Below are positions 21,463 to 32,594 of a stretch of 64,000 nt of DNA, piece after piece (positions within the stretch are counted from its first letter, which is position 1; every line of letters begins with the position of its first letter). Below the pieces are notes generated by a model. It was given only the letters and a program-made list of their open reading frames with translations, did no database searches and was not told the DNA's origin. The stretch is from Odobenus rosmarus divergens. Its lineage: Eukaryota; Chordata; Mammalia; Carnivora; Odobenidae. The position numbers were made by a program, and so were the translations under genes. The DNA lies in the NCBI RefSeq assembly GCF_000321225.1, contig NW_004450661.1:637452-701451 (forward strand), written 5' to 3'.

Positions 21463-21667
21463 TCTTTTTTTTTTTTTTTAAGATTTTATTTATTTATTTG
21501 ACAGAGAGAGAGACAGCGAGAGAGGGAACACAAGCAGGGGGAGTGGGAGAGGGAGAAGCAGGCTTCCCGATGAGCTGGGAGCCCGATGTGGGACTCGATC
21601 CCAGGACCCTGGGATCATGACCTGAGCCGAAGGCAGACGCTTAACGACTGAGCCACCCAGGTGCCCC
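21463..21667 (-). mobile_element. CAN-SINE, long type
   Basis: Near-consensus antisense copy: T15, aagattttatttatttattt, gggatcatgacctgagccga and gagccacccaggtgcccc. The duplication acccatttggat is perfect at 21451-21462 and 21669-21680, so it is young. Confidence 0.96.
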
Positions 21668-21680
21668 AACCCATTTGGAT

Positions 21681-22289
21681 GCTAAGAGATTGTGTAGGTC
21701 ACTAGCTAATATAAATTAGAGTTGAATAAATGTGAACATGTCTCCATGAAATGTAATGAATGTAATGGCCTCAAACAATGCAAGAAACAGAGGATTTGAA
21801 GTAGAAAATTTGGATTCGTCTTTGTAAAACAAAGGGCTCCAACAATACCAGCGAACCTCACTAAGGTGAGGGAACCCTTGGCAGGACTTTAGCAGGTGCA
21901 CACGTTTGTTCTCTACATCTCATAGAGAAGTGGCCAGAGTGCAGCTGGAAGCACCATGGGGCTGGACCCCAGCAAAAGCACAGCCTCACCGCCATTTGCT
22001 CATTGCTTTTGTGAGATGAGTGTGGGAGCAGCTTTGTATGGGGTAAGGATACACACTTGGGTCTCAAGTGTCCAGCAATCTAAGCTTAGGTGTGGGCTTT
22101 TAGAAGGATATCAAGAAGCATAGTTATATAATGCCTGGGGAACTTGGGACCCTCAGGACATGTGGGAAGCTAAGTTTTGGCAAAGTCCCTCTGTCTGCGG
22201 AAGGGGGAACCCCGATTCCCAGCTAGCTCAGTATCAGGCAACCCAAGCTTCCAGATCCATTCACTGGACAGCCCTCTTTGTTTCTCTAG
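21681..22289. other. Unique sequence
   Basis: No repeat, RNA or coding signal is recognised. Confidence 0.4.
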
Positions 22290-22480
22290 ACTTCCAGCCC
22301 TACCTCCTAACAGCCATGAGATTTTAGGAAAGTAGCTTACAGTCTCTGAATCCTCACTGTCTCATTAGCAAAATGGGAGCAACAATCATGTTTATCCCAC
22401 CAGACTGAGGTGCAAGGAGGAAATGAGACGTCATGTACAAAGGCACTTAATCAACAGCAGTGATGCCTCGGGCTCTCAGG
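22290..22480 (+). mobile_element. MIR
   Basis: Core landmarks: aaagtagcttacagtctctgaatcctcactgtctc, then caaaatgggagcaacaat and aggaaatgagacgtcatg. The order is that of sense MIR. Confidence 0.65.
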
Positions 22481-23724
22481 TTGTTTAGGACGACCCATGT
22501 GGAAGCATCTTCCCTTCCAGGAACAGGAGCCCAAGCAGTAAGTCCCCCCCTCCACCGTGTATTTTCCTTTGATGTTCTATAGTCACATCACATTAAGCTG
22601 TGTCAAATCACCTTCGGATGATGGAGAGGAATTAACATAATATGATGTTGGAGGGCATGTTTGCTGCTCGATACACCATAAATTTCCCCATTCAAAAGCA
22701 AAGCTTCACAGCCAATTACCTGCTCTTAACAAAATTTTCATCCAATATGAGCCAGAAAGATGAGGGATCATTTCAGGCAAGCAGATGCGGATCCATCCTA
22801 ATTTGTGATGCTTATGCCGCAGCGAGCTACTATGAAAAGTGGTGGAGAGATTATGTCACTCCAGGAAGATGCAGTCCAGGTGGGGCGGAGATGTGTTCAG
22901 CATTGTTCTTTTCCCCTTCTCTCTCCTTCTCCCCCCAGGAAAGTTATTGTCCTCTTCCTGCTGGTGTTTCTCTCAGAGACCATTTCTTAGACACACCTCG
23001 TAGACATAGCTATTTGCACAATTCAGCTTAGTTCAGTGCCATAAAATCCAAGGAAACTTTTATCCGGCAATCAGAAGGACTTTGTAGATTCCCCATCTGT
23101 AGGTCTAGCCATCAACAGCTTTCTTGTCTATGGCAGGGATGCGACTAGTGAAGGGGATGAGGGAAACCAGGAGAAGAAGGAGTTAACGAATTAAGAAACA
23201 GCAGAGATGAGAAAAATTCAATAAAAGGCAATTTTCTGAAGGGCAATAATCAAATTTGCACTTGAAAATTTCCCGAACTCTACAGTAGATTTAATTCTCA
23301 TGTTCCATAAATTATATGCAAAACAAGTATGAAAGAATATAAATATTTTGCAAATAAGCCAGTGGCCTCTACAAGTATTTCAGTTTCATGACTGTAGATA
23401 TTACAAGAGTTTGATTATTCAAAACTTGCAGAAACTATAAGGTCACATCCCCATGGTATAAAGAAAACCAGTCGACCTAGAAAGTTCATTCAACAACCAA
23501 CTGCTCGAATAAAAGAGTTTTTTTTTTTTAATGACAAGCCAGTTCCACTCAGCAGCCATGTGCCAATAATGCCTTCACATAAGCCAATGAGCCAAAATGA
23601 AAATTCTCAACCCTCTGAAAAATTTGGATTTGGAACTGCCAGGCACAATTTTGGCTTTACTCATTCCTGGGAAGTCTGTTCAGCAAGAGAAAAATCCTAG
23701 GTGAATTGATGAGGACAGAGAAGG
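22481..23724. other. Unique sequence, two candidate conserved blocks
   Basis: 22550-22870 and 23220-23480 are repeat-free and AT-rich with many TF-like cores (ggaattaacataatatg, cagccaattacctgc, taaattatatgcaaaaca). A 129-codon + frame at 22642-23031 crosses the first block. It shows no family motif and ends in low-complexity serine/proline, so it is not called as a gene. A T10 run is at 23521. Confidence 0.35.
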
Positions 23725-24260
23725 TTGAACAAAGAAATATTTATTGAGTTTCTGTTATGTCAGGCATTGTACTGGGCCAGAAGTGGGAAGGGGGAGGGAT
23801 AAGATGAAGAGAAATAAACCCAGAAAACTCACTGTTTAGTGAAATGACACAATCATTGACACAACTGACCATCTATCTGCAGGCACTTAACTAAGAGCTG
23901 TGGTCTTGTTTCCACTTTTTAAACTGACAGTGGAATCAGATATTTGAAATCAGGTGTGTCCCAGGGTTGTTCTAGTTATCCTAGAGTGCTCTGAGTTTAG
24001 GACAGTTTTTACCAAAAGATGGGTAGAAGGCCCAATCACTATCATGGGGAAAAGGAGCCTTCCAAGTAGAGGGTACATGCACCCAAAAGGAAGGCATGAA
24101 AGTTCCCAGTAGACTTGAAACACTATGGCTCAGCAAGGTGGGCCTGTGGGACATGAACAGGGAGTGATATGGTAAGGTAAGGTGAGGCCAGATCACAGGT
24201 TGCCTTAGGTGCTATGTCAAGGTGTTTAGAGTTAGTCTATATATTGATGATTAGAAAGCT
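23725..24260 (-). mobile_element. L2 fragment, antisense
   Basis: Starts with atttattgagtttctgttatgtcaggcattgtactggg (L2 3' end, reversed). It continues with the internal pattern ggagccttccaagtagagg...catgcacccaaaagg...ggtgaggccagatcacaggttgcc. Much of the 3' region is covered. Confidence 0.65.
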
Positions 24261-24264
24261 CATG

Positions 24265-24845
24265 ATCATCCGTGGCAGATTGTATTACCCAAAATTGATC
24301 TTGGTAGTATTTTTCAGTCCCACATGTTCTTCTAGAAACTTGCCACTCTCCATCAAGAGACAAAAGCTATTTCTCTTCTTCAGTCTGGGCAGGCTGTCTC
24401 CCATCTAACCAGCAGAGAACAGTAGAAATGATACTTTAGGACTTCTGAGCCTAGATCATAAGAACTATACAGCCCTATCGATCCATCAATCAATCAATCA
24501 TCTATCTATCTATCTCCCTCCACTCACTAGTGGAATCCAGCAACCATAATTCGAGGAGGCACAGGCAGAGGCCTCGTGTGGGTGTTCCAGCTCTCAACCC
24601 AGTGGACCTTAGCTGACAGCCGGCATTAAACCACTGTACATGGGAGGGGCAAGTCTTCAGATGATTCCAGCTCCCAAACTTCAAGTCTTCCAGCTGAGAC
24701 CCTGGATATTGTGGAGCAGAGGAAATGCCCTGTCAAAATTCCCAACCCATGGAATCTAAGAACATAACAAATGGTTCTTTGATTTCACTAAGTTTTAGGG
24801 TAATTTATCATGTATCCATAGTAACTGGGATTCATCTAATAATAA
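24265..24845 (+). mobile_element. MaLR LTR (MLT1-type)
   Basis: The 5' part has agattgtattacccaaaattgatc and catcaagagacaaaagct, the middle has cttcagatgattccagctccc, and the 3' end has aaatggttctttgatttcactaagttttagggtaattta. This is the standard MLT1 termination before the TG...CA end. A tetranucleotide repeat lies within it. Confidence 0.75.
24478..24517. repeat. (ATCA)n-(ATCT)n microsatellite
   Basis: Four ATCA-type then four ATCT units, inside the MaLR LTR. Confidence 0.9.
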
Positions 24846-24854
24846 TAGACTTGA

Positions 24855-25050
24855 TAATAACCAGACTTTATAGCTTTTGATATCCACTACTCACTTAATC
24901 TCCAATGGGGAACATATCATTACTCTCCTAATTTTATCGAAAGGCAAACTTCTTTGATTAAAAGACAGAGCTAGCAGATGGTAGAGTAAACATTGAAACC
25001 AAAATCTTCTGCCTCCAAATCTCATTTTCCTTCCATTGTATCACTTCCAC
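24855..25050 (-). mobile_element. MIR, antisense
   Basis: Shows cactcacttaatctccaatgg, attttatcgaaaggcaaac, agacagagctagcagatgg in the order of antisense MIR (tcatttaatcctc ... agctagtaagtggcagag). Confidence 0.6.
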
Positions 25051-25114
25051 TTTGGTGAACAGGAGACAGGCTCAATTAGCTCTATGACTTAGAAGGTGAT
25101 TCTAGGGGCAGTGA

Positions 25115-25345
25115 AGCATGTTATGTGCAGTGGTTCTGAAATCACATTCAATCCCTGGCCCTGCCTCCTATGAGCCATATGACTTGGGCAAATTAAGAGA
25201 TGTGCCTTTAAAAAAAAAAAAAAATGAAACAAACAAACAAAAAAAGAGATGTACCTGAGTTTCTTCATCAGTAAAAAATTTAGAACAATGCCTGGCACAT
25301 CAGACGTGCTCAATAAATGTTGATTATGATTATGGATTACAGAAT
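25115..25345 (+). mobile_element. MIR with internal A-rich insert
   Basis: Sense MIR: ctggccctgcctcctatgagccatatgacttgggcaa, then after the insert gagtttcttcatcagtaaaa, and finally acaatgcctggcacatcagacgtgctcaataaatgttg. Between the halves, 25208-25244 is almost pure A/AAAC, possibly a truncated retroposon tail. Confidence 0.75.
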
Positions 25346-25959
25346 TGCTCTTAGTCTCAGGAAAAGGGGCCTGCTTTAGGCCTCCCACTTAAATTGGATC
25401 CACTTTGATCCATATCCAGTCATACCCCTATCCACAGGGTAAAACATGGAACCAAAAGACCATGAGCATCCAAGCCTGTGTCCTTCCCACTAGAAAATGC
25501 TCTGGGTGTCCAGGATCTTGGAAGTCTCCATACACGTGACTGCAAGACTGATTCCACGGCACAAATGGTTACCTTCCCTGGTCCTTCATTCTATGGGTAG
25601 ACTGTGCTTTTGTTATATTCACCCTAGGCTGAGAGGTGGCCAAATCTTGGCTGCTTGCAGGGGGTAGAGATGAATCTTACACATGTAGGCTCAAAATTCT
25701 CCCACGTGTCTAAGGCCTCTTCGTTATAGGTAGAGCCAGGGATGAGAAGAGAAGGGGGTGTAGATGATAGACCAGGATTCAGGATCCAGATCTCCCCCAC
25801 GCTACTATATTCTATCATACAACTCTGAGGAGTTCAAAAACTTGAAATTTGATCTGGGTTTCCATGTAATTATGAAGGTATATTTGCTAAGGGAGAAAGC
25901 CAGAATATATTCTGTTTAGCATGTTTTTTTTATCTTGATTTATAAGTTTTAAATATTTA
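25346..25959. other. Unique sequence
   Basis: No recognisable repeat or gene. Confidence 0.4.
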
Positions 25960-26480
25960 GACATTTAACATTTGGGTCTCCATTCATATCCTTACCCCAG
26001 GCCCTGCAAATGTTAGGACTGATGGATTGATTAGGAATGAGACAAAAGGCAGGAAGAACAGCTGCAGAGCTCCTGCAGGCATTCACATGACAAATGGAAA
26101 GCCAGATTACTGGTTAGGGGCTTTAAACAGAGAAAACAGAAGTGAGAGACATTTCAGCAGTAGAAGTGATCAGCCCCAGCCATCAGTGGGATGAGGGGTT
26201 TGAGATATTTCAGACTTGTCTAGATGGTCTCATGGATATAAAAAGCAATGATGGGAGAAATAGCAGATTTTAGTGAGCTTGGTTCTGTGCATGCTGAGAG
26301 TGAGGTGTCGTCAGCCTATCCTCATGGTGAGGATCATGGCTTGAGATATACAGATTTGGCAAATATTAAGGCATGGAGTTGATGCAATCACCAAATCACC
26401 AGAGCGGGAGAAAAGGACTGGACAATACCTCAGAGGAAGGAAAGCCAGCAAATATGCTGTATCAGTGAGAATTAGAAGCA
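25960..26480 (-). mobile_element. L2 fragment, antisense (internal)
   Basis: The stretch 26220-26400 (ggataaaa..., gtgctgagagtgaggtgtcgtcagc, gatatacagatttggcaaat) follows the internal part of antisense L2 (gatatagatttgggagtcatcagc type). Decayed, with approximate edges. Confidence 0.45.
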
Positions 26481-26484
26481 ACAA

Positions 26485-26835
26485 TGACCCTGACTAATCA
26501 GGAGCTTACAGCATCAAAGGTTTATTTCTCACTCATACATGTGCACTGGGGGCCAATTGTAGTTCTGCCCCAAGTTCTCTAACCAGGACCCATGGTTGGT
26601 GGGGATTGCAGAAGGAAAAGAGATCGTGGTTATTCATACACTGGCTCTTAAAACTCTTACTTGGAAATGACACATGGCCCTGCTGTTCCATTTCATTGGG
26701 CAAAACAAGTCACGAGGTCAAGCCTGTCATCAGTGGGGTAGGGAAGTACAACCTCTCCCAGAGAGAGGCAGTGATTACTTTTGAACAATAATATAGCCAA
26801 TGGCATGTCATTCTAGAAAAACAAGTCTCCTCACC
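26485..26835 (-). mobile_element. Unassigned old repeat, LTR-like
   Basis: The combination aaaggtttatttctcactca, then acacatggccctgctgttccatttcattgggcaaaacaagtca is one I associate with a dispersed mammalian repeat in antisense, but I cannot name the family with confidence. Confidence 0.35.
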
Positions 26836-27009
26836 CCTCCTTTCTCAGTTCTATAACTGGAGCTGTCTAGCCTGGAGTGGGGTGCAGGGCTGCATTTCAA
26901 ATAATCAGTGGTAGTTAACCAAGTCCCTTGGGGGTTGGAGGAGGGAGGGATTAAGATGCTGATGTTCCAAATGGGGGCAAAAGCATATACAGATATATAG
27001 AGATGAAAC

Positions 27010-27110
27010 AGAGCATTAATTCACTTGGTAAGCACTTATTTATCATCTACTAAGTACCAAGTACTGGACAAAGATCTCTGTACAAACTTGGAAAATGGCC
27101 CAATACAACT
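27010..27110 (-). mobile_element. L2 3'-end fragment, antisense
   Basis: ttcacttggtaagcacttatttatcatctactaagtaccaag is the reversed L2 terminus. Confidence 0.6.
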
Positions 27111-27149
27111 AATGATTTATAACCATAAGGGAAAGCAAACATTTTTTAT

Positions 27150-27340
27150 CAAGCAGTTTCTAATTGTTTTGTATCCATTAACTACCCCTCCCTGATAACT
27201 CAGTAAAGTGGTAGCTATTATTGTCATTCTACAGATGAGGGGTGTGAGGTTCAGGGGGTTAATAACCTTCCCAGTTTACACAGCTGGCTAGGGTCAGAGC
27301 CTGGATTCCAATCCACTCCTAGTTCTAACCTCTCATTGAA
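27150..27340 (-). mobile_element. MIR, antisense
   Basis: tctacagatgaggggtgtgaggttcaggggg, then acacagctggctagggtcagagcctggattccaatcc, the unmistakable antisense MIR core. Confidence 0.8.
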
Positions 27341-27464
27341 CCATCTATCTGCTAGCATTCAGCTCTTGGCCCAAAGACCTCGGGCACAAAGCAAAGAGAA
27401 CAAGGGCTAGAAAAGAGGCAGGGAGCTAGGGATACACCAATTTCCTTCAGATGGCGAAGGGTCC

Positions 27465-27895
27465 AGGGGCAGGCCACCCCAATATGGACCACTTTGGCAA
27501 GAACATTATTTTGAGTGAAAAGCAATCCAAACCCAGCAGATTCAGAGAAAGCTCTTTACCTCCTCCTCAACTGCCTGTTTGTACCAGGAGCTATTAACAG
27601 AGATTCTTCTTTACCTAAGAAACTTACCTGCATAATAGGGCAATGTTTGTTTTCCAAACATCTTTCACCTTCCTGCTAACCTCTTTCCCCCCTTTGTATC
27701 CTCAGACCCTTACCCCTCTCCTTAGCTCAGATAAGTGTCACATTGCCTCACTGTCTTTGGGATTTCCATGTCTGTGTGGATTCCCCGTAAGCACATTATT
27801 AATTTGATTTTCTCCTGCTAATCTGTCTCATGTCAACTTGATTCTTAATCTAGCTAGAAGGATCTTGAAGGGTAGAGGAAATTCTTCTTCCCTGA
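27465..27895 (+). mobile_element. ERV1 LTR (copy 1 of cluster)
   Basis: Begins ggccaccccaatatggaccactttggcaagaacattattttgag and runs through cagattcagagaaagctctttacctc and ccaaacatctttcaccttcctgctaacc to the U5-like attttctcctgctaatctgtc and a TTCTTCCCTGACG-type end. It is collinear with the LTR at 29265-29930. No primer-binding site follows, so it reads as a solo LTR. Confidence 0.75.
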
Positions 27896-28439
27896 CGATG
27901 GCAAAGTTACTTCCCAGTGGAATCTTGGAGGTAGCAATGCTTTCACAGTATGAGAGATGATCAATTGTACAAGACCAAGCATTGAGCAACGCAGCTGGAC
28001 TAAGATTGTGAGGTGAGTATGGGGCATGGGGGACAGTGGAGTATTGTCCTGGTGGAGAAATTATATCAACCTTCGAAGTCCGCCTGAGTAACCATCTTCT
28101 CTCCACAACTTTCCTAATCTCCCAAGCAGGTTCATACTCTATGTCATGAGTTGCTTTTCAGCCCTCTTAAAACACCATATTCTGCCTTCTGCCACATATA
28201 TTCCAGCCTTCTCTCCCTTCAGAGATAGTAAACGTTCTAATGGATGGGATAGTACCTTATTCATCGTTGTTTCCCAATGCTTGGCACTTAGTAGCATCTC
28301 AGTGTGTCTGCCCAGTGAAGAATTGTTCCTCAACAAGTCTCCCTGTGGGCAAGGAGAGCCCTTGATTGGAGAAACTTTAATGGCTATATTTTGAAGAGGG
28401 GTGAAAGGGGCTCCTCCTGGGATGGGTGTAATTGGAGAG
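27896..28439 (+). other. Unique sequence with an L2-like trace
   Basis: Around 28210-28310 tcagagatagtaaacgttctaatggatggg...cccaatgcttggcacttagtagc resembles decayed sense L2. The rest is unassigned. Confidence 0.4.
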
Positions 28440-28800
28440 AAGGAAAGATTATTTCCAGAACATTAGGAGTTGCGATTTTTTTGAACAATCAATGACAGTC
28501 TGTTCCGTCAACTCTAGGATGTCCTTTGCATTTAAAAGCAATGCCATTTACTTACAAATTATAGTGGTTTTGATGCAAATGAACCACTTCAGGACAGTTT
28601 CCTCTCCCCCAGATTAGCTGAAAAACATGGGGAAATTGACAAAGGATGCAGAATGCTGAGGCTGACCTGAAGCCTATTAAAATAAAGCTCAGTTTAATTA
28701 TTCCTATTTCTGAAGTAAGAGGCAATTAGAATGCAGTGAAGTGGCAGGAGGGGGCTGGCCCAGGATTTTGCTTTTATTTATGTGGATTCTGGGTCTGGAT
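28440..28800. other. Candidate conserved non-coding block
   Basis: Repeat-free and AT-leaning, with two octamer-like elements (tttgcatttaaaa at 28526, gatgcaaatga at 28572), ctcagtttaattattcc (28688) and ggcaattag (28722). Motif density suggests regulatory DNA, but this is not demonstrated. Confidence 0.35.
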
Positions 28801-28829
28801 GTGGCCAGCAGAGCTTATTTGACCGGACC

Positions 28830-29010
28830 CTGTGGGGAAATTGCTGAGTGCAAGAGGCTTGTCCCAGGCCGGACCTGACCCAGACTTGCAGGAGAATTGT
28901 GGTAAATTACTGCACCCCTTTGGCCCTCAGTTTCTCCGTTAAATAGGGAGACCCATCCCTGCCCTCTTTGCGGGAGGACTGGTGAGATAATATTAAGCTT
29001 ATGCCTGGTA
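28830..29010 (+). mobile_element. MIR
   Basis: Sense core: ttactgcacccctttggccctcagtttctccgttaaatagg, then gaggactggtgagataatattaagc. Confidence 0.65.
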
Positions 29011-29014
29011 TTCG

Positions 29015-29190
29015 ACAATTTACAATTTATAAAGTGTTTTTGCATCCATTATCTTATTTGATCCCCGCAAGACCCTGTGAGGTGGGAATTATCATTTGCA
29101 TTTCCAACAGGAAAACTAGGGTTGGTAGAGGTTAAATTGCCGAAGTCACACAATTAATTAGTGATGGAGACATGCTGCTTCTAACTCCAA
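29015..29190 (-). mobile_element. MIR, antisense
   Basis: atccattatcttatttgatccccgcaagaccctgtgaggtggg...aggttaaattgccgaagtcacacaattaattagtgatgg is a textbook antisense MIR. Together with the sense copy just left it forms an inverted pair. Confidence 0.8.
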
Positions 29191-29264
29191 ATCCTTTTTG
29201 GTCCTTCTTCCTCCTTCATAGATAGAACAAAAATGAAAAATGTAGAGGAGATCTTTTTTTTTCC

Positions 29265-29930
29265 TTTGCGCATTGAAGGGGAGCAAATTCTGCTATCCCA
29301 AATTCTGTCTCTTTGGCATAAGGATTACTTTGAGCTAAAAGCAAGTAAAACCAGGGGTGCCTGGGTGGCTCAGTCGTTAAGCGTCTGCCTTCGGCTCAAG
29401 TCATGATCCCAGGGTCCTGGGATCGAGCCCCACATCGGGATCCCTGCTCAGCGGGAAGCCTGCTTCTCCCTCTCCCACTCCCCCTGCTTGTGTTCCCTCT
29501 CTCACTGTGTCTCTCTCTGTCAAGTAAATAAATAACCCAACAGATTCAGGGAAAGCTCTTTACCTCCCTCTCAACTGCCTGAATTTACATTGGAAAGAGA
29601 GCCAGTACCAGGAAGAGAGTTATTACCAGAGATAACTTTTTACTTATGAAAATTATCTGCATAAAAGGGCAACCTTTGTTTCCCAAACATCTCTTCTGCC
29701 TTCCTGTGGCTTTCCTTCCCTTTGTATCCCCAGACTCCTACCCCTCTCCATAGCTCAGGATGTTATATAAGCCTCAATTACTTGGCTCCCCTTTGGGGGT
29801 CTCATGTTTTTGTGGGGGCTCCTGTATATACAAAATTTGTTTTTCTCCTATTAATCTGTCTTATATCAATCTACTTATTAAATCAGCTAAAGAATCTAAA
29901 AAGGCAGAAGGGAAATTTTTTCCACCCCAT
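29265..29930 (+). mobile_element. ERV1 LTR (copy 2), split by a SINE
   Basis: Collinear with 27465-27895: gctatcccaaattctgtctctttggcataaggattactttgag before the SINE, then cagattcagggaaagctctttacctcc and ttttctcctattaatctgtctt after it. It ends near ttttttccaccccatcacc. It carries an extra cattggaaagagagccagtaccagg block that copy 1 lacks. Confidence 0.72.
29354..29533 (+). mobile_element. CAN-SINE, long type, inserted in LTR
   Basis: Near-consensus head ggggtgcctgggtggctcag, CT-rich middle and tail caagtaaataaataa without the usual final A-run. It splits the LTR at the point corresponding to about 27528 in copy 1. Confidence 0.94.
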
Positions 29931-29935
29931 CACCA

Positions 29936-30430
29936 TCTTACATTCTTCAGCAGGGGCCCTGTAAATGTGACTGGCCAAAGACAGATTAACAAAAGAAAAA
30001 CAAACAGAAGTTTTTTTACACGTGCCCCACTCATGGATGCTTGGAAGCATCCAGCAATGAGTGACCCAAAAGGGTTATTTGCATTTGGATTTATACACCA
30101 CCTTGGGCTAAACAAAGAAAAAGGGGGTTGGGACTTCTGGATAAAGGGGGGTGGTACATGGAAGCAAGTTTTGGGCAGCTGATCAGGAAAAGCATGGTAA
30201 ACAAGTATTGTTTAGGAGGGTTCATTACACACATTTAAACTGGTACCTTCTCCATTAATGACTTGTTAAGAGTCCTCCTCTTCCTGGTATGGGCAAGAGA
30301 GACATCTCTACAAATTAAAATTTCCTTTATAAATGGAAAAATTTTGCCCTCTTTTTAGAGCTTTTCCTGCATCTACTGGTTCTCAATGACCTTATACCTC
30401 AAAATAATCCATATGACAAAGAGACATTTT
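29936..30430 (-). mobile_element. ERV1-like LTR, antisense (copy 3 of cluster)
   Basis: agcaggggccctgtaaatgtgactgg, then ccaaagacagattaacaaaagaaaaacaaac is the antisense of an R-U5-like ctgttaatctgtcttt side. Later come ggatttatacaccacc and ctcctcttcctggtatggg. The arrangement parallels the minus-strand LTR at 7190-7611. It abuts the + strand LTR almost base to base. Confidence 0.55.
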
Positions 30431-30439
30431 GGAGAGGCA

Positions 30440-31060
30440 TATTCTGGTCCCCTTTGTCACCTGCTAGACCCCAAGACCTGACATTTACTGCCTACCTGCT
30501 TGTACTCACTGACCTTTGTCCCACATTTCTCCTTAAGCTCTTCTTTCTAGCTTATCTCTTAACTCAGGCAAAAGACCTAATGGGCATAGCCTCCCATGAT
30601 GAAAATCAGAACTGCCCTTCAAGCAAGAACAACTGTCCTGAAGAGCTCAGCTGACCAGACCACCCGGACCAGGTTGAATTCAACCCCTGACTTACGCCTG
30701 CCTAGATGGACCATGGAGGAACTGATAGTTACCTTTATCTTATTATAATCCTAAACTCTCCACCCATGGAGGAACACAAGCCTCATCTACATAACATACA
30801 ATGAATGTATGTATAGGCATGTTTCCTTAGACGCATGTGTGACCTTATGCCCACCTCTACATATGATGACAAGGCTCCCCGTTCTAAATATTCATCCTAA
30901 CCCTAAATAAATTCACCCTTGCTCGGGGAGTCAGGGCTTTAGAAGTTATTCCCCATGGTCCCCTTATTTGCTGCAAATAAAGTTTGTGTGACAACTCCAC
31001 CTGGCATAGTTTCTAGCTCTGACTCACCAAGGAGCAAACTCACATTAGATTGGTTAGACC
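30440..31060 (+). mobile_element. ERV1 LTR (copy 4 of cluster, different subfamily)
   Basis: The end is LTR-like: cccttatttgctgcaaataaagtttgtgtgacaactcc includes a polyadenylation signal (aataaa, 30976) and a short R-U5. Upstream are gacctgacatttactgcctacc and a purine/pyrimidine-alternating U3. The left boundary is uncertain. Confidence 0.5.
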
Positions 31061-31109
31061 TTCAAAAGAGAAGACATACCTAGTAACATACCTAATAACA
31101 AACACATTA

Positions 31110-31300
31110 CTTCCTAAATGCCACGTGTGGCTCAAAGAGTTCTACGTCTGCTAATTCATTTATTCTTCCCAACAGCCCAATAAAGTAGGTATTAGTATTA
31201 TTCTCACTTTACATATGAGGAAACTGAGACACAGAGAGCCCAAGATTACAGAGCTAAGAGGTAGGAGAGCTGAGATTCAAATTTAGGAGGACTGGTTCTT
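31110..31300 (-). mobile_element. MIR, antisense
   Basis: attcatttattcttcccaacagcccaataaagtagg...tttacatatgaggaaactgagacacagagagcc...acagagctaagagg. A well-preserved core. Confidence 0.85.
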
Positions 31301-31869
31301 GAATACATGTTCTTAAGCCTCAGACAATTCCTTTACCCATTTCTGGTGGCAGCACAGAAGGAAGAAATGGGGCCAGTATTATCTATCATCTATGAAAGAT
31401 GAAAGGTCATATACCCTCCTATTCCCACCTGCACCCAGAAATCTTTCCTGCTAACCACCCTGTTGCCAAAAATTCTATCATTACAGATCATTTCTCTGGA
31501 CACAGTTATTAGTTCTCTTTGTTTGAAGGCTCTCAACCAACCTGCCTCTTTATTCACCCCCAACCCCCATGCACACACACAGAAGAAAGTCTGAACCTCT
31601 AGTGGCCTGTTCTTCATGATCTTGGTCCCCTCTTGCCTCAGCTCTTGTACCTCCCTGCTTCCCACCCTGCTTCCCCAACCCACCAAACCCCTGGGAGTCC
31701 CCTGAAAGGGGACACAATCTCTTGCACATCCACGCATCTTCACATTTGGCTCTCTGCTCTTCATTGCCTGTTGAGCATCTATTTTTTAAAGTTCTCTGCT
31801 GCTGTCCCAGTTTATTTTCTGGGCTCCTCCTTCGTGCTCCCATAGCAACCTGAGCATTTTGTCTTCATA
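31301..31869. other. Unique sequence
   Basis: No recognised feature. Frames of 97-124 codons on the minus strand (31390-31843) match no family I know and overlap each other. Confidence 0.4.
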
Positions 31870-31990
31870 GGGCATAATTGTTCGAGCAAAATAACTGGGT
31901 CCTACTTGAAGGAAAAAATAATTTTTGTTTATCTCTGTATGCCTGGTACTTAAGAGATATTTGATAAAGTTTTCCTAGGCTAATACTATT
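31870..31990 (+). mobile_element. L2 3'-end fragment
   Basis: tttgtttatctctgtatgcctggtacttaagagatatttgataaag is a decayed sense L2 terminus. Confidence 0.5.
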
Positions 31991-32594
31991 CATCAACCCT
32001 CTATTATAAATTAGTTGATCGGTGTCTTTTTTCCACAATAGAAATAGCTATATTGTTTTTTCCCCCTAGATCATTAAAGTAAGGCATTCTCATTATAAAC
32101 ATTTCTGTTATGATAAGAAAACATAAAGAAAAAATAAACATCACTGATAATATCACCACCAGAGATATCCTCTCTTTTAGCTTGTTTTCTGTAATAGCAG
32201 CTAGCTGAGAAAGGAGGGTACCTAAGACATATCCAGTCAACATGAACCAGGCCAGGAAAAAAGAAGAGACTTAAATCATAGAGTATTGCCCTGGTGAGGC
32301 ATCTGTGAGTTGAACATTTTCCTGGATATGTTCCAGATCAGCAGGGATTAAACATGAGGTCACTGGCCACTGAGGAAAGAACACTAGGGGAAATAGGAGA
32401 GCAAAAGCTACAGTAAGACAAAGGAACAGGCTTCCTTGCTGCCTTCAGAGAGCAGAACCAGGACACATGTAGAAAATTTGCAAGAAATCAGATATTGACT
32501 CAATTTAAACAACTTCCTCATAATCATAGTGATCTACAGAAAGAATATATTGCCTTCTGAGATAATAAGCACCCTGTTCTTATGTGGATCCAAG
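31991..32594. other. Mostly unassigned sequence
   Basis: 32080-32170 (cattataaacatttctgttatg...atcaccaccagagatatcc) looks like a dispersed repeat but I cannot assign it. The remainder shows nothing. Confidence 0.35.
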
